A stretch of 64,000 nucleotides of DNA from JACDBZ01 sp038233215 (GTDB lineage Bacteria; Chloroflexota; Limnocylindria; QHBO01). Location: positions 9,622 to 73,621 of the forward strand of contig JBBSML010000012.1 of NCBI GenBank assembly GCA_038233215.1, written 5' to 3'. The position numbers and the translations under genes are program-made. Below the pieces are notes generated by a model. It did no database searches. It was not told the origin of the DNA and saw only the letters and a program-made list of their open reading frames with translations. Below, one piece after another: positions 8,668 to 16,879 of this stretch; positions within the stretch are counted from its first letter, which is position 1; each line of letters begins with the position of its first letter.

Positions 8668-10163
8668 AATTCACCTCCGCGATGTAACGCGTACAACCGC
8701 GGCCACGCGACAGCTCCAGATGCAATAGCCGCAAGCCCGAACCAAACGGATGTGACAATCGGATCGAGGCCAGACGCCAAGAGCAGCGACGATGCGGCAG
8801 CGATGGCGAGAGTTACTATCTGCAGCCGGCCCGGCCCGGTAGGGACATGTGGACGGACGAGGAGCCAGACACCTACGTAATAGATCGCCTGGGACATTGC
8901 ATATCCGATCCCTGCTCCAGCCAAACCTAATGCTTCCACCGCAATGATTGTCCCCGCGATGAGGGTCGAGCCTCCGATGAGTTCAGCGGAGAAATACGAG
9001 AACCCGCGGCCGCGTGCTAGTAATCCGAACACGAGGACCCACGCTGGTAGACGGACGAGATCTCCGATGAGCTGCCATTTGAGCACCTCGTATGCCGGAA
9101 CGAATTCCGGCGAGTACAGCAACTCCATCAAGAAAGGTCCTGTCGCCAATATCATGAGGATGACTGGAATGCCAAGTCCCATGACTAGACGCATGCGGCG
9201 TTCGACCAAAGTCGCCAGCTTGAGCGGGCTGGAGGCCGCGGAGACGCGCGGTAGATAGTCCTGCATCATCATCGAAAGAAAGACCGTGAGATATCCGATC
9301 GAGATGGCCGACGCGGCGCGATAGTGGCCCACGTCTAAGGTGCTCAACATGTTGAGCACAACGATGGGAATGAGAAGTTGAGCCCCTATCCCAGCCAGCT
9401 GACTTCCTTGGATAGGGAGACCTATCCAAAAGAGATGTGCGGCCTCGGGAATAACGTTCGACCCCGACTCTCGCGGCAGCGCATGACCTCTCGAGAGTGC
9501 GATCCGCGATAGCGTTATCTGTACTGCGGCGGTGACGAGTAGCGCAGGCGCCAATCCAGCCCCACCAAAGATGGCGACAAGCGACACTCCTAATGCCGCT
9601 GCAGCCACGGATGTTCCTATATTGATTCCGGCGACGGTTCGGATCCGGTGAAGACCGGTCAGCACGGCAATCTGCACGCCACCCGCCACGGTCAGCAGAA
9701 GCGCCGGCGCCAGGACAACCGGCACGAAACTCTGCTCGACGGATCCTAGAAGGAGAACCGCGATGGGTTCTCGAAAGACAACGAGCCCTGCGGCTCCAAT
9801 AGCGCCGCCCCCAAGCCCGACCAGAAGTCCAGCGCGCTCGACACTGGAAGGACCTCCCTTGCCGTGCGACGCAGCGCTTGCTGTGGCCCGGATTACGCTC
9901 GTCCCGAGGCCGACGCTGGCTAGGATGACACCGAGGTTCAGAAGGGACTGCATCAATGCCAACAGGCCCACGCCATTTGCGCCGATGAGGAGCGCGAGCG
10001 CCTTCGCAGCAATCACACTCAGTGCGAGTGTCACGACTGATCCGAAACCTACGATAGCCGTCACTCGTAGAGGAGCCATGGAGGCGTCAGATTGGCTAAG
10101 CTCTTCCGCCTCCCTTGACACCAGCGCACGATAGCGCAGTCGTATCTGCTTGCACCTGTCCAT
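8664..10163 (-). CDS. Wzx-like polysaccharide flippase
   Basis: The 499-residue protein has about a dozen hydrophobic segments and matches the MATE/MOP-superfamily layout of Wzx oligosaccharide-lipid flippases (for example IGANGVGLLALMQSLLNL near the N-terminus and a paired-helix pattern throughout). It would move undecaprenyl-linked repeat units across the cytoplasmic membrane. Met at 10163 gives a 28-residue hydrophilic lead; a second Met at 10079 sits right at the first helix and is an equally good start. It is divergent from the aminotransferase at 10243. Confidence 0.78.
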   Translation of the reverse strand: MDRCKQIRLRYRALVSREAEELSQSDASMAPLRVTAIVGFGSVVTLALSVIAAKALALLIGANGVGLLALMQSLLNLGVILASVGLGTSVIRATASAASHGKGGPSSVERAGLLVGLGGGAIGAAGLVVFREPIAVLLLGSVEQSFVPVVLAPALLLTVAGGVQIAVLTGLHRIRTVAGINIGTSVAAAALGVSLVAIFGGAGLAPALLVTAAVQITLSRIALSRGHALPRESGSNVIPEAAHLFWIGLPIQGSQLAGIGAQLLIPIVVLNMLSTLDVGHYRAASAISIGYLTVFLSMMMQDYLPRVSAASSPLKLATLVERRMRLVMGLGIPVILMILATGPFLMELLYSPEFVPAYEVLKWQLIGDLVRLPAWVLVFGLLARGRGFSYFSAELIGGSTLIAGTIIAVEALGLAGAGIGYAMSQAIYYVGVWLLVRPHVPTGPGRLQIVTLAIAAASSLLLASGLDPIVTSVWFGLAAIASGAVAWPRLYALHRGGEL

Positions 10164-10211
10164 TCAGGCCACTGCGGACCGGTAGTGCTGCTAGAACAGC
10201 TACCGCCGGTC

Positions 10212-10217
10212 TAGCCT
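10212..10217 (+). promoter_or_regulatory. Candidate -10 box TAGCCT for a leaderless transcript
   Basis: TAGCCT lies 8 nt before the ATG of a six-codon micro-ORF at 10226, with no room for a ribosome binding site. No clear -35 is visible. Confidence 0.35.
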
Positions 10218-10225
10218 GCTGCCCC

Positions 10226-10246
10226 ATGACTCTGAGGCACCCGTGA
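10226..10246 (+). other. Micro-ORF (MTLRHP) coupled to the aminotransferase start
   Basis: Six sense codons and a TGA. The TGA overlaps the GTG start of the aminotransferase (GTGA at 10243-10246), so ribosomes that load on the leaderless ATG would terminate exactly on the main start. The same arrangement precedes the genes at 12210 and 47315. Confidence 0.4.
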
Positions 10247-11418
10247 GCTCAGCCGAGCAGGAAATCATCCCCTTCCACCGCCCCTCCATTGGCGACCGCG
10301 AGATCGCGGCCGCCGTGGAGGTGCTCGAGTCCGGCTGGCTCACTACCGGATCGAAGGCGCATGCGCTGGAGGCGGCGATCGCGAAGCGCATCGGCGTGAC
10401 GCATGCGCTGGCGGTGAACAGCGCAACCGCGGCGCTGCATCTGGCGCTCGACGCCTGGGGTATCGGTCCCGGCGACGAGGTCGTCATCCCCACCACCACC
10501 TTCACCTCGTGCGGCGAAGTGTGCGCCTACCTGGGCGCGCGGGTCGTGCTGGCCGACGTCGGCGAGGACGCGCTCCTGGGTCCGGCCCAGCTCGAAGCCG
10601 TCGTGACCGATGCGACCCGCGTCGTCATGCCGGTCCACTTCGCGGGGCAGGCCGTCGATGTCGCGGCGCTGCGTGGGATCGCCCCGAACGTTCGCTTCCT
10701 GGAGGACGCCGCGCACGCCCTGCCGGCCGACGTCCGGGGTGTGCCAACCGGGCGGCTCGGGGATGCCGCCGCCTTCAGCTTCTATGCCACCAAGACGATG
10801 ACCACCGGCGGCGAGGGCGGCATGCTCGTGACCGATGACGACGCCGTCGCCGAGCGCGCCCGCCTCATGCGCCTGCATGGCATCAGCGCCGACGCCTGGA
10901 ACCGGTACGGCGCCGGCGGCACATGGGCATACGAGGTCGTAGAGGCCGGCTACAAGTACAACCTGACGGATCTCGCTGCGGCTATCGGCCTCGTGCAGCT
11001 GGAGCGACTGGATGAGCTGGCCGATGCGCGCGCCGCCATCGCCGCTCGCTACGACGGTGCCTTCGCGGAATCGGCGCTGCTCGACCCGCCACCGCGCCGA
11101 GACGGTGACCGGCACGCGTGGCATCTCTACGTCCTTCGCCTCAACCTGGATGCGCTGACCATCGATCGCGCGAAGGTGATCGAGCGGCTGTCGGAGGCAG
11201 GCATCGGCGCAGCGGTCCACTTCATCCCGCTGCACCTGCATCCGCACTACCAGCAGCGCTACGGCTACACGCCCGGCGACTTCCCTGTGGCCGAGGACAT
11301 CTTCGAGCGCTCCATCTCCTTGCCAATCTGGCCGGGCATGACCGAAGCCCAGGTGGAGCGCGTCGCCGCGACGCTCCTCGAGATCTGCGAGGCTGCACGC
11401 CGCCCCGCCGAGGTCTGA
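10243..11418 (+). CDS. DegT/DnrJ/EryC1/StrS-family sugar aminotransferase
   Basis: The 391-residue PLP enzyme transaminates a keto group on a nucleotide sugar. Visible landmarks are PTTTFTSCGE, the cofactor Asp155 in LEDAAHA, and the Schiff-base Lys184 in FYATKTMTTGGEGGM. The C-terminal HFIPLHLHPHY block is typical of PglE/PseC/ArnB-like members. The dehydratase half of the fused protein at 12210 would produce the 4-keto-6-deoxy-HexNAc substrate, so a PglE-like 4-aminotransferase role is likely but inferred. GTG start is fixed by coupling to the micro-ORF. Confidence 0.85.
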   Translation: MSSAEQEIIPFHRPSIGDREIAAAVEVLESGWLTTGSKAHALEAAIAKRIGVTHALAVNSATAALHLALDAWGIGPGDEVVIPTTTFTSCGEVCAYLGARVVLADVGEDALLGPAQLEAVVTDATRVVMPVHFAGQAVDVAALRGIAPNVRFLEDAAHALPADVRGVPTGRLGDAAAFSFYATKTMTTGGEGGMLVTDDDAVAERARLMRLHGISADAWNRYGAGGTWAYEVVEAGYKYNLTDLAAAIGLVQLERLDELADARAAIAARYDGAFAESALLDPPPRRDGDRHAWHLYVLRLNLDALTIDRAKVIERLSEAGIGAAVHFIPLHLHPHYQQRYGYTPGDFPVAEDIFERSISLPIWPGMTEAQVERVAATLLEICEAARRPAEV

Positions 11419-11455
11419 CCAGCACGGACACTCAAACTTTCACGCATCATGATGC

Positions 11456-11461
11456 TACAAT
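11456..11461 (+). promoter_or_regulatory. Candidate -10 box TACAAT, leaderless vapB-like gene
   Basis: TACAAT is separated from the antitoxin ATG (11468) by exactly six bases, GCGTGC. The surrounding ATGATGCTACAATGCGTGCAT has partial dyad symmetry and could be the autoregulatory operator. Confidence 0.5.
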
Positions 11462-11467
11462 GCGTGC

Positions 11468-11698
11468 ATGCGCACGACAGTGACCCTAGACGAGGATGTC
11501 GCGGCTGCGGTGAAGCGACTCCGGCGAGAGGACGGGCTTGGCGTCAGCGAGGCGCTGAACCAGATCGCTCGGGCTGGGCTTGCCCACAAGGAAGCGCGAA
11601 CGCCGTTCAGGCAGCGCACTGTCAAGATGGGCCTCCTGGTGGACGTTTCCAATGTCGCGGAAGCCATCGACCTGGCCGAAGGTGCCAGCCATCGCTGA
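11468..11698 (+). CDS. Ribbon-helix-helix antitoxin, VapB-like
   Basis: The 76-residue protein opens MRTTVTLDEDVAAAVKRL, the beta-strand plus helix of a ribbon-helix-helix DNA-binding domain. The second helix is GVSEALNQIARAGL, and a C-terminal tail would wrap the toxin. It directly precedes a PIN-domain gene with a one-base overlap (TGATG), the usual antitoxin-toxin order. It would neutralise the toxin and repress the promoter just upstream. Confidence 0.8.
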   Translation: MRTTVTLDEDVAAAVKRLRREDGLGVSEALNQIARAGLAHKEARTPFRQRTVKMGLLVDVSNVAEAIDLAEGASHR

Positions 11699-12126
11699 TG
11701 CTGATCGATGTCAATCTGCTGCTCTATGCGGCGTACGCAGAGACGCCAGAGCACGAGTTGACTCGGGCATGGCTTCAGGAGCAGTTAAACGGACAGAGAC
11801 GCGTCGGCCTGCCCTGGGAGTCCCTGGTCGGCTTCGTTCGACTCGCCACGAATCCACGCGTGTCGCCAAGGGCACTCCGACCAGCTGAGGCGTGGGCATT
11901 CGTCGAGGACTGGTTGGCGGCGCCGGTCGTGTGGGTCCCCACCCCGACGGATGAGCACGCGCAGGTGCTCGGGGGCCTCATCGCGAAGCACAGGATTACC
12001 GGCAAGCTCGTGCCCGATGCGCACCTGGTGGCGCTGGCGATGGAGCATGGCCTCGTCGTGTACTCGGCCGACTCTGACTTCGCGCGATTCCCGGAGATCC
12101 GCTGGGTCAATCCGCTCGCTGCGTAG
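11698..12126 (+). CDS. PIN-domain toxin, VapC-like ribonuclease
   Basis: The 142-residue PIN domain begins MLIDVNLLLYA with the first catalytic Asp. Further conserved acids are in the WESLVGF region, in LVPDAHLVALAM and in YSADSDFARF, giving the four-acid metal site of VapC RNases. The family cleaves tRNA or rRNA; target unknown here. It starts on the last base of the antitoxin stop. The pair sits inside a polysaccharide cluster without other mobile genes. A perfect hairpin follows its stop. Confidence 0.82.
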   Translation: MLIDVNLLLYAAYAETPEHELTRAWLQEQLNGQRRVGLPWESLVGFVRLATNPRVSPRALRPAEAWAFVEDWLAAPVVWVPTPTDEHAQVLGGLIAKHRITGKLVPDAHLVALAMEHGLVVYSADSDFARFPEIRWVNPLAA

Positions 12127-12149
12127 ACCGGGTTTGCGACAAACCCGGT
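12127..12149 (+). terminator. Perfect hairpin after the toxin gene
   Basis: A 10-bp stem (12127-12136 with 12140-12149) with a CGA loop begins immediately after the toxin stop. There is no T tract, so it may be a factor-dependent or weak terminator, or protect the 3' end. Confidence 0.5.
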
Positions 12150-12195
12150 AGTACTGTTGACCCGCGGCACCGGCCGATTCAGCCTACCTCCCACC

Positions 12196-12213
12196 ATGAT
12201 TGGCGAAACGTGA
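12196..12213 (+). other. Micro-ORF (MIGET) coupled to the fused sugar transferase start
   Basis: Five sense codons and TGA. The TGA overlaps the GTG at 12210 (GTGA). TACCTC at 12185-12190 could be its -10 box, leaving only five bases before the ATG. Confidence 0.4.
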
Positions 12214-14720
12214 AGCTTTGGCAGGCCGCCGTCAAGCGGCTGATTGACGTCGTCCTCGGCGCGTTCGGGCTCGTCGTCCTGATCCCGGTCATGGCACTCG
12301 TGGTCGTGGCGGTTGCGGTCGATTCAACGGGTCCGGTCGTCTACGGCGCGCGGCGCGTTGGCCGGCACAGGCGCGAGTTCACGATGTGGAAATTCCGTTC
12401 CATGGCCCGTGGCGCAGACAGGGTCGGTCCGGCGGTGACCGGTGCCTACGACTTCCGCGTGACGCGCGTCGGCGCCTTTTTGCGGCGAACAAAGTTGGAT
12501 GAGCTTCCGCAGCTGGTGAACGTGCTGGTGGGCCAGATGTCGCTGGTGGGCCCGCGTCCTGAAGCGCCGGTCTATGTCGAGCGCTGGACGACCGAGGAAC
12601 GCGAGATCCTTGCCTTCCGACCGGGCATCACCGGACCGACGCAGATCGCCTATATCGACGAAGAGGAGCGCCTCGCCGGCGATCCGAACGCGGTGTACGA
12701 GTCCGAGCTGATGCATGTCAAGCTCGCGGTGGACCTCGACTACGTGCGCCGCTTCAGCCTGCGTGGTGACCTCGGGATCATGTGGAAGACGCTCGTCGGC
12801 ATCCTGTCGGCCGGCGAACGCCGCACGAACCGGCCGCGTCGCCGCTACACCCTGGACGAGCGACTGCGCAGTGCCCGCCTGGGGCCCATCCTGCTCGACG
12901 CCTTCCTGGCGGCCATGGCAGCGGCCCTGGCGGTGGGCCTGCGCATCGATCGCAACAACATCTTCGCCGCGGTTGCCACGTACTGGGTCCTCATCCCCCT
13001 GGCGGCCATTGTCCGGCCCGCGGGGTTCCTGATCGCCGGCGCGTACATGCGGGTCTGGCGGTATCCGACCGTCTCCGATGCAGCGCTGATCGTTGGCTCC
13101 TTGGCCGCCGGCTCGCTGATCATGACCATCCTCATCTTCGTCGTCATGCAACCGTGGGCATTCGCCGGTTCGGTTGGCTTCCCGCGCAGCGCGCTCATCA
13201 TCGAGTTCCTGGTCTCGTTCATCGTGCTCGGCGGAATCCGTTTCGCCTCTCGCATTCGCCAGGAAGGCATTGAGGAGGGGATGCCGCCGGCGAGCGCCGG
13301 GCCGCCCCGGCCGGTCTTGATCTATGGTGCCGGTGAGGCGGGAGCGCTGTTGGTTCGCGAGATGCGGCGCAACCGGTCGCTCCGACTTGAGCCGGTCGCC
13401 TTCCTTGACGACGATCCGGCGAAGCGCGGACAACGTATCTACGGGGTCGAGGTCGTAGGCGGCGCGAAAGATCTGCCGCTCGTGGCAGCCGAGCGCGAGG
13501 TGGCCGAGGTGATCGTCGCCATGCCCCGCATCGGCGGCGACCTGCTTCGCCAGATCGTTGCCCTCGCGGAGGCCGCGGGCGTTGCCGTGCGCACCCTCCC
13601 CGCCGTCGACGAGCTGCTCGACGAAACCGTGTCTGTGAACCGAGTGCGGCCGGTCCGCGTCGAGGACCTGCTCAGACGGGAACCAATCGCCATCCCTGAA
13701 GGACCGATGCGTTCCCTCGTCGAGGGACGAACCGTCCTGGTCACCGGCGCGGGCGGCAGCATCGGCTCCGAACTTTGCCGCCAGATCGCGTCGCTCGGCG
13801 CTCGCCGAATCGTGCTGTTCGAGCGAGCCGAGACCCCGCTCTTCTACGTCGACGAGGAGACCCGCCGGCGGTTCCCAGGCGTTGAAGTTGTTGCTGTCGT
13901 CGGCGACGTGACCGACGAGGGATCCGTGTCACGCTGCTTTGAGCGTGAGCAGCCGCAGGTCGTCTTCCATGCCGCCGCCCAGAAGCACGTGCCCCTCTCG
14001 GAGGCCAACGTCGCCGCGACGGTCTGGACCAACGTTCGAGGGACACGCCTAGTCGCGCAAGCGGCCGTTGATATCGGCGTCGAGGCATTCATCTTCATCA
14101 GCACCGACAAGGCGGTCGATCCGTCGTCGATCATGGGCGCCACAAAGCGCATCGGCGAAGAGCTGGTGCGGACCGCAGGCGCGTCGGCCGTCGGGCGGTT
14201 CGTGGTCGTTCGCTTCGGCAACGTGATGGGGTCACAGGGATCGGTCCTCGAACTCTTCCGGCAGCAGATCGCCGATGGTGGCCCGGTGACGATCACGCAC
14301 CCGGACATGACGCGGTACTTCATGACGATCCCCGAAGCGGTTCGCCTGATCCTGCACGCTGGCGCCGTTGGGCGTCCCGGCGACGTCCACGTCCTGAACA
14401 TGGGGCAGCCGATCCGGATCGTCGACCTGGCGAGCGACCTCATCCGTCTTTCGTCACCGGCGGGGTCTCGCGACATTGCCATCGTCTTCACCGGCCTTCG
14501 TCCTGGCGAGAAGCTGGAAGAGACATTGTTCGGGACGGATGAGGAAGCGCTCGAGACGGATTCGCCGTTCCTGCTGGTGGCGCGCCTTGGTGACGAAGGG
14601 CCCCTTGGCTCAACGAACCAATTGGCGGCGCGCCTCGAAGCACTGGCTGGCGAAGGACGGGATGCCGAGTTGCGCGACCAGCTAGGCGGGACCGCCGCAA
14701 CGAGCGCCGCCCGAGGATGA
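12210..14720 (+). CDS. Fusion: PglC-like phosphoglycosyl transferase + PglF/FlaA1-like dehydratase
   Basis: The 836-residue protein has two enzymes usually encoded separately. Residues 1-200 are a monotopic phosphoglycosyl transferase: membrane-dipping helix 10-37, KFRSM at 61-65, catalytic Asp97-Glu98 in TKLDELPQL, and SLVGPRPE. Residues 225-345 form four membrane helices. Residues 368-480 are a CoA-binding-like Rossmann domain (YGAGEAG). Residues 508-815 are a CapD/FlaA1/PglF UDP-HexNAc 4,6-dehydratase: GAGGSIG 513-519, STDKAV 631-636, and IMGATK with Met642 where short-chain dehydrogenases have Tyr, as in PglF. The protein could therefore make and load a 6-deoxy-HexNAc onto undecaprenyl phosphate, with the aminotransferase acting in between. 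GTG start is fixed by micro-ORF coupling. Confidence 0.88.
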   Translation: MKLWQAAVKRLIDVVLGAFGLVVLIPVMALVVVAVAVDSTGPVVYGARRVGRHRREFTMWKFRSMARGADRVGPAVTGAYDFRVTRVGAFLRRTKLDELPQLVNVLVGQMSLVGPRPEAPVYVERWTTEEREILAFRPGITGPTQIAYIDEEERLAGDPNAVYESELMHVKLAVDLDYVRRFSLRGDLGIMWKTLVGILSAGERRTNRPRRRYTLDERLRSARLGPILLDAFLAAMAAALAVGLRIDRNNIFAAVATYWVLIPLAAIVRPAGFLIAGAYMRVWRYPTVSDAALIVGSLAAGSLIMTILIFVVMQPWAFAGSVGFPRSALIIEFLVSFIVLGGIRFASRIRQEGIEEGMPPASAGPPRPVLIYGAGEAGALLVREMRRNRSLRLEPVAFLDDDPAKRGQRIYGVEVVGGAKDLPLVAAEREVAEVIVAMPRIGGDLLRQIVALAEAAGVAVRTLPAVDELLDETVSVNRVRPVRVEDLLRREPIAIPEGPMRSLVEGRTVLVTGAGGSIGSELCRQIASLGARRIVLFERAETPLFYVDEETRRRFPGVEVVAVVGDVTDEGSVSRCFEREQPQVVFHAAAQKHVPLSEANVAATVWTNVRGTRLVAQAAVDIGVEAFIFISTDKAVDPSSIMGATKRIGEELVRTAGASAVGRFVVVRFGNVMGSQGSVLELFRQQIADGGPVTITHPDMTRYFMTIPEAVRLILHAGAVGRPGDVHVLNMGQPIRIVDLASDLIRLSSPAGSRDIAIVFTGLRPGEKLEETLFGTDEEALETDSPFLLVARLGDEGPLGSTNQLAARLEALAGEGRDAELRDQLGGTAATSAARG

Positions 14721-16879
14721 TCCGCATCGTTCCCCGCGTGGCACTCCAACTGTGGATCGTCGGGTTCATCGTCTTCTTCGGCGCCGAAGCCATCCACCTC
14801 GAGCCGCCCCTGCGCATCGCGACGCAGGTCCTGTACGGCTTCCCACTGGCGGCGTGGGCGGTATTCCGCCTGCGTGGGCCATACGACAGGCTCGACATGG
14901 CCGTTCTCGGGCTTCTGGTCATCTATGCGATCCTGTGTCTCTTCAGCCGCGACCGCACCGAGAGCCTTGGCACGCTGGCCCTGGCAACTGCTTACGCGAC
15001 GTGGTTCCTGCTCCTCCGTCGCGCAGCCGATCTGCGCCCGCAGATTGTGCTCGCGATTGGAACCGGGCTCGCTCTCACCCTGGCCTTCAATGCCTACCTG
15101 CAGATCCAGGAAAAGGCGACATGGTTCGCCACCGTCGGCGCGGCGCCGTTCGAGGGAGTGCTGACCTTTCCATGGGAGTCGGTCAACGCGCTCCCGATGC
15201 TCGTGTTGATCGCGATTCCGTTCCTGGCCTGGGTCATACCTTCGCAGATCAAATCGGTTCTGATGTTCGTCGTGGGATTCAGCGCAGTCGTGGTCGTACC
15301 TCTCAGCATGGGGCGCGCCGGATGGCTCGGCCTCGCGGTCGCCGCGCTGCTGGCACTCCTCCTGCCCTCGACCTTGCAGACCTTCGCGAAGACTCGGTGG
15401 CAGACCAAAGCACTCGGCGCAGGAGTGGCGACGGCCGCGGCAGTCGGTGCTGCGGTGCTTGTCGGACCACGGGCGGTAACCGCCATCGCGGAAAGCGGAC
15501 GCCTGCTTCTCTGGGAACAGGGTTTGGCGATGATCATTGGCTCGCCCCTGATCGGATCCGGACCGGGAACGTACTCGTGGGTGCGGCTGGAAGCAGCGCC
15601 GGCTGCCGCCGACCTCCTGGCCGTTCGACTCGTCCACAACGTTCCGCTCCAGACGCTCGTCGACGGCGGCCTCGTGCTCGGAACCAGCTTGGTCGGCCTG
15701 ATGGTCGTATGGGGGCTTGCGCTGCATCGCCGTTGGCCGGCGTGGAGGGTCGCGGACCGAGTCACGTTGGCCTGTGTTACAGGCTTCGTCGCAGCTCTGA
15801 TCCTCGATGACTTCAGTTACCTACCGGCGATCACGGCCAGCTTCCTGGCCGCGGCGGCGTTTCTGGTCCCCGCCTCAGACACGCGAGCTCTGACGCCCGC
15901 GCGTGGCCTGGCAGCACCAGCGCTGCTCACGCTGGCAGCACTGATTGCTCTGCCGTATGTCGTCGCCGTCGACGTGGCGCGATCAGCGGCACAGGCAGGT
16001 CGAGGAGCCATGGTCGACGGAAGCTATGGCGCGGCGCGAGCGCACTTTGAAGCAGCGACCCAGGCACACCCCGAAAGCGGCGGCTATTGGCTCGGTCTCG
16101 GGATGGCCGCGAGCTATGACGGCGACAGGACTGGAGCGATCGACGCGTATCGGCGCGCCGTGGCCGTCGCCCCCGGAGATCCGCGGGGGTACGCGGCGCT
16201 CGCAGAGCTGGATAGTGGAGCTGACGCCAGCGTTCTTCTGGAGCAGGCCGCCGACCGCACCTTGGGTGACCCTCAGTACGCGGTTCGGCTGGGGCTCGAG
16301 CTGATGGCCGCCGATCGCCCCCACGAGGCTACGCACGCGTGGAGCCGCGCTGCCGCGCTTCGACCAGACCTCGTGACCACGCTGCCGTACTGGAATCCTG
16401 TGACCATGGGAGCGGTCGCTACCGAGGCCATGATCACGATCCACAACGAACCCCGTCCCGCTCCGAGAGAGAACATGGAGAATGCTTGGGACCTCGGACT
16501 TGCTCTGGATACACTGCCGGCCGACGCTGATCCCGCATGGCGGGCGGTGGATGCCGCCCGGCACGGAGACAACGACACCGCACGTGAACTGGCGGAGGGG
16601 TCAGTCACTGCCGCACCCTATGTCGCCCGCGGCTATCAGGCACTTGCGGCGGTCGCTGCGTTCAGTTGTGACCCGACGACGGTCGAGAACGCCCTCCGGC
16701 TGGAGGCCCTGAGTCTCGGCGCATACGAGCCATTACCGCCTGAACCCCACGTGCGGCGCGAGTTCGTGTACCGCGAAGCCAGCCTCGGGCCGACCCAGCC
16801 GCCTGCCGTGGAGCCACTCACTGAGCCAGAAATGTGGCCGTGGTCGCTGGTTCCACGACCCACGGCCTGCGACGGGTGA
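14717..16879 (+). CDS. O-antigen-ligase-like membrane protein with C-terminal TPRs
   Basis: The 720-residue protein has roughly twelve membrane helices to residue 430. The periplasmic-loop signature of the WaaL/Wzy superfamily is present: LLLWEQGLAMI, then GSPLIGSGPGTY, then LVHNVPLQTLVDGG with the key His. After the last helix come tetratricopeptide repeats (GSYGAARAHFEAATQAHPES and GDRTGAIDAYRRAVAVAPGD). Such proteins ligate or polymerise undecaprenyl-linked glycans, or glycosylate proteins. The ATG overlaps the preceding stop (ATGA). Acceptor unknown. Confidence 0.8.
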   Translation: MIRIVPRVALQLWIVGFIVFFGAEAIHLEPPLRIATQVLYGFPLAAWAVFRLRGPYDRLDMAVLGLLVIYAILCLFSRDRTESLGTLALATAYATWFLLLRRAADLRPQIVLAIGTGLALTLAFNAYLQIQEKATWFATVGAAPFEGVLTFPWESVNALPMLVLIAIPFLAWVIPSQIKSVLMFVVGFSAVVVVPLSMGRAGWLGLAVAALLALLLPSTLQTFAKTRWQTKALGAGVATAAAVGAAVLVGPRAVTAIAESGRLLLWEQGLAMIIGSPLIGSGPGTYSWVRLEAAPAAADLLAVRLVHNVPLQTLVDGGLVLGTSLVGLMVVWGLALHRRWPAWRVADRVTLACVTGFVAALILDDFSYLPAITASFLAAAAFLVPASDTRALTPARGLAAPALLTLAALIALPYVVAVDVARSAAQAGRGAMVDGSYGAARAHFEAATQAHPESGGYWLGLGMAASYDGDRTGAIDAYRRAVAVAPGDPRGYAALAELDSGADASVLLEQAADRTLGDPQYAVRLGLELMAADRPHEATHAWSRAAALRPDLVTTLPYWNPVTMGAVATEAMITIHNEPRPAPRENMENAWDLGLALDTLPADADPAWRAVDAARHGDNDTARELAEGSVTAAPYVARGYQALAAVAAFSCDPTTVENALRLEALSLGAYEPLPPEPHVRREFVYREASLGPTQPPAVEPLTEPEMWPWSLVPRPTACDG

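Noticed and set aside
11468..12126. Toxin-antitoxin pair as a sign of a mobile island
   Set aside because: No integrase, transposase, attachment site or tRNA target nearby, and the surrounding envelope genes look continuous.
13844..15727. 627-codon minus-strand open frame across two genes
   Set aside because: It crosses the fused sugar transferase and the ligase-like gene, both with strong motifs on the plus strand; the peptide has no recognisable domain.
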